Made by a program: the position numbers and the translations under genes
In this document: positions 22,748-32,669 of the stretch, piece by piece
Layout: each line of letters opens with the position of its first letter
Numbering within the stretch: position 1 is the first letter of the stretch
NCBI RefSeq assembly: GCF_000226115.1
Contig: NC_016462.1
Coordinates: forward strand, 558,001-622,000
Reading direction: 5' to 3'
DNA from: Thermothielavioides terrestris NRRL 8126
Taxonomy: Eukaryota > Ascomycota > Sordariomycetes > Sordariales > Chaetomiaceae
DNA: 64,000 nt
The notes under the pieces: model-generated
Told to the model about the DNA's origin: nothing
What the model saw: only the letters and a program-made list of their open reading frames with translations
Databases searched by the model: none

Positions 22748-24545
22748 ACCACGACCCTCTGCTGGACGCTGTGAAGGATAACTAATCAACGTCATTGATG
22801 GTTTAATGAGTGGCTTGTTTTGAGATTGCCGTGGCTTGTGGTTCGTGGCTCAGGCTCGGCGTTCCAATGCGACAGTGAGTGGACAATGAGTGGACAGTGA
22901 GTGGAACAGTTAGGCCAGCCGCGGCTGAGAGAGGCTGGGCCAGTTGAGGCTCTCGAGAGACCGTGCGAATCATGCAGCGCAATGCAAGTGCCCGACTCCT
23001 CCCGCTCTCGGCGGCACAGTTGACGAAACTCTCCTCTTCCCGGGATGTCATGAGACAATGTACCTAATCACTGTGTACGAACCTGGAATGTACTGCGTAG
23101 GACGGACTGCCGGGTGCTGTGATGCCCGCAAGCAGTCCTAGCACCAAAGTCCTGTCAGGATCCTTTCGGGAAGGCATGCCGGCGATGCAGTGAGCCGTGT
23201 GACCCGTTCGAAACTGAGGAGAACAAAGAAAAATGCCCAGCGGGGGCCGAGGTCGCACCACCCAACGTGGAACACACGTCACAGCAACGAACGCATGGCT
23301 GCGCCGAACGGCAAGCGGCAAGCGAGGATCAAGGGGAAAGGGAGCGTCTCGTCACGTGAGGCTGCCGAGACATCGCAGGCCTCCCACCAATTGCAGAGTC
23401 GCAGCCGGGGCTCAGCCCCACTCAGACTGTTCAGACTGGCCAGTTTGGCGCACCCCGACTGGCTGGCGAATGGGCTGCCGCCTTTCGGCGCCTACCATGG
23501 CCCTTCCCCTCCCATGTTACACAAGCAGCCCACGTCCTCCCGGCTTCGAGTGGCCTTCTTTCGCAGCTTCTTTGTGTCGCCGCCTTTTGCCTCTGTACCA
23601 CCTCCGCACCTGTTTCTCATCAATTCCCAACTTCTTGGCTTCGCCATGCCGCCTGTGCCTCGGAGTCCTCCTCGTCCCTTCGGGCGCTCCAGAAGCTTGA
23701 AGTGGAGCTACAATGCGCGTCAGCTGTCATGCCCCCCCTCTTGCCCCCTCCTCCTTCCAAACCGCCGCTAGTGTCTCTTTACATCCTAGCTTCACCTGGC
23801 AGGCACCGAGATATTCGAGTTGCGGATGGGACGCAAAGCTGCCGCCCTTCCGGTTCAAGATGGCCTTGCATGTGTGGTGTCCGTCTAGTTGCGGCCGCTC
23901 GAGTCTCGGCCAAGGTCCGATCTAGAGATCCGGGACTGCAGGTCGTGCTCTCATGACTCCTTCCTTCCCTCCCTCCCTCCGAGGACGCCTTGAAATTCAA
24001 CCTTGGTGTCCAGGTGTGTGTGGCCATGCTGGCCCCGTGGGGTTGAGCCTCATCCTGCCCCCGTCGTTACACGCCTTCGTCACCCCCCACCATCTTCCCT
24101 CCCCCCCTGGCCATGGGTGCGCATAGCCGTACGGGTACCCGTACCCGTACCTGCACCTGGATCGGAAGTATCGATGCAACTTGTGCCTGAACCCCTTGCT
24201 GAGGTCAAGCCTCTCCCGGTCGCTTGTGCAAGCCCCTGCTCTACTTCGCGTCTGTTACTGGCTACCCTCCAGCAATGCATGCAAGATTGTGTGCATCCCA
24301 TGCGGCCTCCTTTCCCATGGGCGTTCGCATACTCAGCCCTACCGGGCAGCTTGCACCTCGATCTCGTTTACTTTAAAAGCCAGGCCTTCTTCCCTTCTCT
24401 CCCTTTCCCATCCGTCCATCCACCATCGCCCTCTGTCATCTTGCAACAGCCAACTCGCACACAAACACGAAGCACCAATACACCAGTCGTGCCCTGCTAC
24501 CCAGTTCTTTTCTGATTCCCGCCAAGCTCCGAATCTTTCGCTGCC
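22748..24545. other. Intergenic before the first coiled-coil gene
   Basis: I see no supported gene. The last 200 bases are CT-rich and probably hold the promoter and leader of the coiled-coil gene, with a possible TTTAAAA element near 24370. Confidence 0.35.
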
Positions 24546-25178
24546 ATGCCGGGCCACACCCGCCGCGTCTCCTTCCGAGACGACTTTCCCCCTGAGCTGG
24601 AACCGCGGCGCACCAGAGGCCGTAGCCGCCCTCGCAGCCGCAGCGCCGAGCGAGTCCACACCATCCTGGACGACGTGGCCGGCGACATGCCAGCCCGCGA
24701 GCGTGTCGTCACACGCGAAGCCTACGACAAGCTGCTCCGGGAGAACCAGTTCCTGAACATCCAGCTTCGCGAGTTCGAGCAGTCCCGCATCTGGGTCGAC
24801 GAGCTGCGGCGCGAGAACGACGAGCTGCGGCGGGAGAACCGCGAGCTTCGCCTCGCCGCCGACTGCTCCTCGGAGAACGAGGCCCGCAAGGACGACAAGC
24901 TGCACGCGCTGCGCAAGAAGTGCGCCAAGCTCGAGACCGAGGTCAGCGAGCTCAAGACCAAGGTCGCCCACTACACCAAGAAGGCGACCCGCTTCGAGGA
25001 GCTCTACAACGAAATCAAGCGCAGCTACGACGACGCCCAGCGCCGCCTCGGCATCATGCGCAGGAACATGGACGTGCTCGAGGCCGAAAACAGGCAGCTC
25101 GAGCAGACCAAAGACGCGCTCAACCAGCGCCTCGCAATCGAGGAGCGTCTCAACGCCCGTCGGCCCACCCGCTTCTAG
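24546..25178 (+). CDS. Coiled-coil protein of unknown function
   Basis: A 210-aa intronless frame. The N-terminus is basic and rich in Arg/Ser (RTRGRSRPRSRSAER, 23-37). From about residue 55 to 195 it is continuous heptad-type coiled coil with repeated ELRREN units (80s-90s), KLETEVSELKTKV and DVLEAENRQLEQTKDALNQ. There is no signal peptide, membrane segment or catalytic motif. Codon use (mostly G/C-ended) matches the real genes nearby and differs from shadow frames. I do not recognise an orthologue; a structural or scaffold role is possible. Another coiled-coil gene lies about 4.7 kb downstream on the same strand, but the two do not align convincingly. Confidence 0.8.
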   Translation: MPGHTRRVSFRDDFPPELEPRRTRGRSRPRSRSAERVHTILDDVAGDMPARERVVTREAYDKLLRENQFLNIQLREFEQSRIWVDELRRENDELRRENRELRLAADCSSENEARKDDKLHALRKKCAKLETEVSELKTKVAHYTKKATRFEELYNEIKRSYDDAQRRLGIMRRNMDVLEAENRQLEQTKDALNQRLAIEERLNARRPTRF

Positions 25179-28100
25179 CCTTGTCCTGCCTCTCCTCGTC
25201 TCGGTCAAGCAGAACGAGTACCACTCCTCGTCTCTGTCAAGCAACGAGTACCACCACATCGCAGATGTTGGGCCCGCATTTCTACGGACATCCATCGCTT
25301 TTCTCCTCTTCACGGCTTGCATGATTTGGACCGACAAAATAGACGGATTCGGCGTCAGGGATCGGGCATGGCACGGCATATACGGCGGCATGGTTTGAAA
25401 TGGGATATTGCAAAGAGGGAAGATTGATACCAACACTCTCGCAGATGGATCATGATCTTGGGGTCTGGTTCTGGCTTTGAAAAAGGCGTCTTGGGATTGC
25501 TCTATACTTTCACCGGTCTTGGGATTGGGCTTGGGCTTGGGCTGGGTTGGGTAATTTGGGTTTGGCTCTGGTCAAGAAGGAGATCAGATTGTTTCGATAC
25601 CCCGAGCGCAGTACCACGCGGTACGGAAGGACTTTACGTTACGGTTTCGGCGGCGCACACCATCATCATCATCATCATCATTATCATCAGTTGAGCGAAC
25701 AGGGTCGCCTGACGGTTTGTGGAAGGCTGGAAGGAGGGCCGGACAACGGACATCGGAGGGAGGTGACATCCTCCTTGAAAGAGGAGGAATTCTTTAGATA
25801 GATTACCTAGAATGGACAAGCCGCCTTGTTCTTCAATCATCTGTTGCGCAAACCTGTGGTGATTTGCTTGCCTGCTGGCCGAGAGCACTGTCGAGCTTGG
25901 CTTTCGGTCGGAGTTGAGGTTGACGGTTGTTCACGGAAACGGCCGTGCAGCGGCAGTGTCACCTCGGCACTGCTGCACAACACCAAGCATGGAGCGTGGT
26001 CTCGCTTGTCTTGATTCGTGCTGTTTCACCGCTTGTTATGATTGGAAGGTTTTCTATGCCTACTCTTTCTTCTTGTCTATTTCCATCGACAGCTCTTCTT
26101 GTTCTATTCTTATCCCTCGTTTAACAAAAGTTACTTCCGCGGACCATGTGATAGCTTCTGAACTCATTCTTTCTTGTAACTTTTGTTTTGTCTACGGGCA
26201 GTGCGCGCTGCAGGACAAAACACTGCGCTTTACAAACCAATGTGGCTTTCCGCTTGCTTAGACAGCCAACGTTCCTCGCTTATCTGTAAAACAAGGCATC
26301 GAGGCCAGGTGTGAGAGGCGGTGCTGCAGGATTATAATATTTATTATGCTTATTTTTCCTTTACCGAATTCGCTGGCCGGCATGTCGCTCCTTCAACCAG
26401 TACAGAAGGTAGGCATGCAGGATGCTATTAGGGGGGAGCTATGCTTTGAACGCGGAGCTGTTTCCCTGCTGCGGAGCGTCCCCGGCTTTGTTTCTGCGTG
26501 GAGGCCTACAATACAGGGTCGCACTGCGCCGCCTTGCCCTCGCACCTCGCTTCATCAGACCGCTCGGACTTAGGTCCGGCGGTGAGGGCGGTGTTGGTGG
26601 CAAAAAGCAGGAGTCCAGAATAGACCCTTCATTTCGGCGCCTGTTGGAAGATCTGCCTTGTTGTTGGCAGACAGACACGTGTTGGGCGTTTCCAAGCGTC
26701 GCGAGCTTGCGGATGTGTAGGGAAAACTGTGTGTTGGATGTGTGACCATTCTTTGTGCCTTCACCGACATTGATGACGACGACCACTCAGAACCTCGAGC
26801 TTTTTCGGCCCTCGACCCGGTGGTGGTGTGCACGGCAGCCTGTCCGATTGCCCGCTCGGTGGTGGGGCAGCCGGCATGCGGTCTGCCTTCGGGATTCATC
26901 GGTTTGCGGAGATGCTCGCTCCCTGTCTGCCGAAGAGGCGGATGATCCCAGCTTGCATTGCAGCACGCAAGGAATCTGTGCCAAGCTGGATTTGCAGCAT
27001 GCAAGGACCCTGTGCCAGGCTGGGACCGCTGCTCAAGGCCTGGCCCGTTATGGGAACACCCAGCTGCCTTGCCTTGGCTGCCTGACCTCTCGCCGGCGGT
27101 CTTGTGACCGATTTTCCGGGGCTCCAGCTGCCCGGATTTCGGCCTGGTTGACCGCGCTGGACCGGAGCACGGCGTGGCGCCTTGTGGTATTCTTGTCATC
27201 GGCTTGCGCCCTTGTCATTGTAAGGTAGTCTGCGCCATGGGACGGGACGGTTCCAAACTATGACGACAGACGGCGATCGCTTCTTGGCGCTGGCGGGGCC
27301 AGGGCAGGGGTCCTCGTAGGCTGTCGTCTCCACACCATGGCAGCACCATGGCAGGGTGGGGGGGGGGGGGGGGGGCCTTCCGGGTCGCGGGGTGAGCTCG
27401 GGGTTAGTGTCGGGCGCAGTCCCAGCAGTGGTGCGCGCACCGAATGCGCAGCTGCGCAAGCTTTGGACAGAGCTTGAATGTTCCAGTTTCTGGTTGACCC
27501 CTCCGACCCCTCCCCCGCAATCATCCGTTTTGAACATCGCATCGGTGATGCATTTCCGCTACGGTACCTTATCAGAGAACTGCCATTGTCCAATGACACT
27601 TGGTTGTGCTTCAGATAATCGACTCGGACTGTCAGTTGCGAAAATTCGTGTCTGATTTGCGCGATGATGGGCCGGTTTGTCGGCAGTTCTCGATGCTCAT
27701 CTGAGCAAAGCGAAGCGGTCCAGTGTACAGTACATACCAGATACCGAGATACATTCTTTATACGAGGGACGAGCTTGAGCTGCTCCGCAGTGACGCGGTT
27801 GTTGTCTGACTGGACTGCCTTAGTGTTGTTTCCTCTGTTTGAAGCGTAGAGGTGTCTACTGCGTACGGTACATATGTCGTACATGCCCGGGTACGTGGAT
27901 GTGCGGATACACTTTTTGGTGAGTCACTGGGATTGGCCGTTTGGTCGGCCTGGTCGAGGACGTTGCGGCGGATCCGTCGTGGGAAGTGGAGACACCAGCA
28001 ATGAAGATTTGTGTGGTAGGGCTGGGAGTTCATCCCTCTTCGCGGGTCCAGTAGCCTGTTTGGCGGCATGAACATTGCACCTCCCAAAGCATGTGTTGGT

Positions 28101-28836
28101 TTACTGTCTAGAAACAAAATCCCTCGCAGCGGACGTACAGCCTGACAAAGGGGGTGAGCAAGACCCAGGCTCAGTTTGCTGGGCTGTTATTCATTCCAAA
28201 TCATCGAGAACGGGCTAGAAAGAGGAAGAAGATCTTCTCGGGGTATGCGGAGTACGCACGGAGTACTGTGGAAGGCGACGCCGTTTTGTGTCACTAAGGT
28301 GTGGAGGGGGCGCCGTGGCTTCCGTGTCAGAAACGGTGAATTGGCTTTCGAGCAACATCCCGAGGTGAGAGAAAAATGCGCAGACGAGAAAAAACGTGTC
28401 CCGGACAAGACCCCGCCCGCATCTTGGCCGGCGCGCAGGACAACAAGCAATCGAAAGGTGGCATCACGGCGAGCAACGGGTGAGTCACCGTCCACCGTCC
28501 GCGCCGCGCTCGCAAGCGCTGAAGGAGCCACGCTGATTCGTCTGCTCGCGGCCAAGTGGCCCACCCGTGGACGAGCGTTTTGTTGGAGTCGCACATACTG
28601 GGCTCTTTGTGGTGCCATCCAAATTCAGCGCAGGCATTCCTGATGTCCCTTGTCCCAAACGGGCGCTCTTCCTGGTGGCAACGGATGCCAGCACACATGT
28701 CGGTGGAACATGCCTCGACGTCGTGTAGACGAATGGAATGGTCACACAAGGGACGATTATCCAGGTCCCTTGTTGCATCGAAATTTTGGCTGGAAGGGAA
28801 AGGGGGTGGGGAGGCGCTCCTCGGCTGGGTCGTCGT
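25179..28836. other. Intergenic between the two coiled-coil genes
   Basis: About 3.7 kb without a supported gene. It contains an ATC/CAT trinucleotide array at about 25659-25690, a G run of 18 near 27358-27375, and T-rich segments around 26040-26350. Open frames are short and lack family features. Confidence 0.4.
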
Positions 28837-28838
28837 TA

Positions 28839-29196
28839 AAGAGGTCCCGCCAAGACTAATTTCGGAGACTGCCGCGTACAAGTAATTACAAATCGGCAGG
28901 CCGCGACGACTTCGAGCAACATCAACAACGAACAATCGTAAAGACTCGTCGCAACAACTTTACGAAAACTCAACCAAATCGAAAAAAAAGAAAACGAAGA
29001 TAACCCGTACCCTAACTATAATCTATATCCTAACCTTAACCTAAACCCTAACCAGGGGAGGGCTAGCGCCGCCCCCCGTACCCCTAGCGAACTAACCCGT
29101 GGCGATAGAGCAAACGCCTTGGCGATGGTGGCTACGTAATAACGTTGTAAAAACATAGCCGACAATTGGCCGAAATTAGTCTTGGCGGGACCTCTT
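28839..29196 (-). mobile_element. MITE family A, copy 2 (inverted relative to copy 1)
   Basis: A 358-bp element with the same terminal repeats (here starting AAGAGGTCCCGCCAAGACTA) and TA duplications at 28837-28838 and 29197-29198. Its right end matches the left end of the copy at 22366 almost base for base, so it sits in the opposite orientation. The empty site would read CGTTAACG. The interior carries CCTAAC-type units (about 29006-29056) and the same GC-rich block as copy 1, with scattered differences and small length changes. Confidence 0.85.
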
Positions 29197-29198
29197 TA

Positions 29199-29870
29199 AC
29201 GTCTACCCTGGGCTGTGCGGTTGGACCTGCCTCGCGGATATCCGGCAGGGGGTTGTCCCTGGGGTGGGCACTGCCGCAACTTCGGAGGCCGCTCAGGCTT
29301 TCGGTGAGCCTTGCGGTCTGGATGCCTAGAATAGGTATGACTCCAAATTCCCTCTGCTGCCCGTGGCTGCCTTTTGCCGGGGTGGGCAGATTCGGGAAGC
29401 CCTGAAGGCCTGATACCTCGACCCCTCCCCCTCCTTGTTTCCCGCACATGCATCTTTCACCTGCGGTCGCTTTTGAAGGCAGCCTTCGTCCAGATTCCGA
29501 GCGACCAAGAGAGGGAAACCTTAATAAAAGCGCCTCGGGGAGTTCTCCTGTGTTCCAGGTTCCTCTTGCCGTCATCCACCGTCTTGCGAAATTTTTTTTC
29601 CTCGAGTGAGACAGACAAGCGAAATTTGTTCCTGCCCAAGGATATTTTTAAAGCGTTTCACTTATACCTGCGCCCAAACCGGCATTCCTCGCTCGGCTGC
29701 AGCCCACATTTACCCCCTTGACTTCTGCGCCCACACTTTTTTTCTCCTCGCAGATATACCGAGCTCTCCCAGTTGGGCACTGCTGCAGCGCCGCCGTCGA
29801 ATCAGCACACAACACATCTTGGATTTTTGGCTGCTTTAGCTCCTCTCCTCATACCATCGCGTCTGCCGAC
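29199..29870. other. Promoter/leader of the second coiled-coil gene
   Basis: I see no gene. The 300 bases before the ATG are CT-rich with several pyrimidine tracts, typical of a fungal 5' leader. Confidence 0.35.
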
Positions 29871-30833
29871 ATGAGCGTCAAGTTCCGCCGGGCCTCACCT
29901 ACGGGGGGCTACGAGCATCAGCGAAGCGACTCGGGGTTCAGCGACTGCGAGAGCCATGCATCCAATGCCGATCGTGGCTACCTCGAGGACCAGGGCATCT
30001 ACAGCATCCGAAAAGCTCTCGAAACCACGCGCCAGGAGCGCGACGACTGGCGCAACAAGGCTGCCGACCTTGAAAGCAGCCTGAAGCAGCTCCGCAACGA
30101 TCTCGAACAGACCAAGGCCAGGATGCGCGCCCTCACCAACGAGAACGAAATCCTCTCTCAGGAGAAGGACTCGCTCACCAAGGCCAACAAGGAGCTCTCT
30201 GAACAGAACGCCGAGCTCCAGGAGACGATCAAGGAGCTGAAGAAGGCCAACCGCAAGAGCAGCGGCGCCTCGTCGCCCTCAGCGACATCCGAGTCGTCCG
30301 ACGAGAAGAAGCTGCGCCGCAGCTCCAGCAAGCGGCACAAGGAGTCGTCGGGGAGGACCGAGAAGGAGAAAGGCCGCGACCGAGAGCGCGACCGGGAGCG
30401 CGAGAAGGAGCGGGAGAAGGAGCGCGAGCGCGAGCGACGCAAGGAGAAGGAGAAGGAGAAGGCCGCCCAGGAAGAAACCGAGCGACTCCGCAAGCGCTTC
30501 GATACGCGTGGCGAGGAAAGCGACGCCAAGAGCAGCAGCACTTCCACGAGGAGCCAGCGAAGACGCGACAGCTACATCGAGCCGCTTGGCCACGGCGCGC
30601 CACGACCGCAGGTTCCTGTTCCTCCTTCGCCATCACGGCAGTACCCGGCGTACGCGACCACGACCGCGTCAGCCTACCCAACAGCTTCCGCTTACTCGAG
30701 CATCCGCGATCCATTCGTCAGCACCATTCCGCGGTCTCATCACCCCGCAGTCTACGTTGCCGATGAGTACAGCAGCTACGCCGTAGTCGACGACGAATAC
30801 GGAGCTCCGCGATCGACCCGGCACGCGAGGTAA
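29871..30833 (+). CDS. Coiled-coil protein with charged Arg/Glu-rich segment, unknown function
   Basis: A 320-aa intronless frame starting MSVKFRRASP. Residues 1-40 are Ser/Gly/Asp-rich (SDSGFSDCES). A strong coiled coil runs from about 45 to 125 (KALETTRQERDDW through ELQETIKELKKAN). Residues 155-205 are an almost pure Arg/Glu/Lys stretch (RDRERDREREKER type), which may form a long single helix or drive nuclear targeting. The C-terminal 90 residues are Ser/Tyr/Pro-rich and probably disordered. There is no catalytic motif. An in-frame open stretch continues upstream of 29871, but the ATG after GCCGAC at 29871 is the first with coding-like composition. Confidence 0.8.
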   Translation: MSVKFRRASPTGGYEHQRSDSGFSDCESHASNADRGYLEDQGIYSIRKALETTRQERDDWRNKAADLESSLKQLRNDLEQTKARMRALTNENEILSQEKDSLTKANKELSEQNAELQETIKELKKANRKSSGASSPSATSESSDEKKLRRSSSKRHKESSGRTEKEKGRDRERDREREKEREKERERERRKEKEKEKAAQEETERLRKRFDTRGEESDAKSSSTSTRSQRRRDSYIEPLGHGAPRPQVPVPPSPSRQYPAYATTTASAYPTASAYSSIRDPFVSTIPRSHHPAVYVADEYSSYAVVDDEYGAPRSTRHAR

Positions 30834-32669
30834 TGCGGCCGGCGAAGGAGCACGCGACAAATGCAACACCAACATCGACATCTTCATTCGGTTGGTTCGC
30901 GCCAGCTGCATTCCTGACGCCAGTCCGCCGATTGGCGGGACCCTGCACCGAGCTTTGCTTCCTTCCTGCAGCCCTGGCGATGGGCTACTGCGAGCGTCAC
31001 GATTTCCACCATTGCCCACTCTGCTTCCCCCGCGCCAAAAAAAACTTTGTTCGTTGGGCTGCAGCCGCGCGATGCCCAACGCAGCCCCACATCCCCTGAT
31101 CGGAACCCCAGCGTCACATTGGAAACCCCCGGCACACACGCGCACAACCCTTGCCGTCGCATGAAACATCCGGGCGGCCTCCATTTCGGCTCACCCGGCC
31201 CAAAAGCTTGCCGGGAGATTTTCGCTCCTCACCTGCGCCGCACTCGAGCTCAGCCCAGCCGTCAGCCACAACACATGCATCCCCTGCCTGGACCGAGCCT
31301 GTGGGTCCAGCCTGACTTGGCGGTTGCCCACAGCGACGCGCACGCGGCTCAAGTTCACTTCACTTGGGGGCTCCACTGCGAATCGTTCGTTCGGGTTTTG
31401 TGGGGTTTTGTTTCCATCCTCTCGGGAAGTGGACCATGAGCGGGAGACCCCGCGAGCTCCATTTCGGGCAGACCCCACGGTTTCCACAACGTTATTCCTG
31501 TTCCCACCTGCATGTTTCATTTCATTTCGTTTGGGGGAGCTTTATCGCCGTTTGTTGTTTTCTCTTGGCAATTTCCCCCGGCAATCTTTGTTTGTTTTTT
31601 CCCCTCATATACCCCGTTGTTTCCTTGGTCTTGTTTGTCGTGTTGTATCAACCACAATTACGTTTTCGGGCATGTATGTCTGTCTCCCCCCTGGAACGGA
31701 GCGCGGGGGCGGGGTGGAATGAACACTGGGATGGGATTCAACACCGTCGGATATTGGGTATGGATGGGAACGGGTTATTACACTACACGGGAATTGTTGG
31801 GTTGCATGGATCCTCTATAGAGCTTTTAGATAGACTTCCCCCTTGTCTTGTCCCCACGGCAACGGCTTGGCTTTTTTATGGACGAGACACACACACACAC
31901 ACACACACGCACGCACGTCATGTATTCCGGGTTCTGTATCATGCCGTTGGCATTGGACGGCAATTTCTGTGGAAACGGGGATCGGGAACAGGATCGATAG
32001 AAGTGGTTTCCTCGCTGGATCTAGTTGGAATTGATCTGAACTTTTTTTTTCCGATTGCGGTGCGCGTCCTTTCGTCGTTTGACGTGTGACATAAACTAGA
32101 TATGTCTGTCAGTCTTGATGACTTTAGAAACCCTGTCTGGCACCCAAGGTGGCGACCAGCCATAGGCTTGCACCTCGAGCGCCGGCGGGATCATCGGGAG
32201 AACCTGGCGGTGATGTTCATATCCCGTGTCCGGTTTCGCTCCCTTCTCGAATATGATTATTCACTTGCAAGCCCGGCGAGGGAGCTTGCATCTGACCTCA
32301 CTGAGCGCTTAGTCAGATAACCACCGACACTGAAGTGTATGTAGAAGGACCCAGCGCCGCCACACTGTCTGAGTGTAGGCAGGCAATGTAGGTGGGTGGA
32401 TGGGTAGCTGTGATAGTGGAGTCTCTGGCACGCAAGGCAAGAAGATGGATGGAAAAAGCCTGCCCGTTACAGGCCCAGGATCTTGGTCATCACGGTATGA
32501 GTGCAAATATGCCGACTCCTTCCCTCTAACTCCCCGTCATTACAAGCACGAGCCGAGCACCCTTCGAGAACTGCCATTCCACGCCCCTATCCACTTGCCG
32601 TCTCCTTAAGAATCGCACGTACAGCACCCGCTTCAAAGACAATTCAGTGCGAGCCCTACCGCTATGCAC
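30834..32669. other. Convergent intergenic region
   Basis: Between the stop codons of the coiled-coil gene and upf3. It contains an AC dinucleotide array (about 31887-31908) and AT-richer DNA around 31500-32100. I see no supported gene. Confidence 0.4.
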
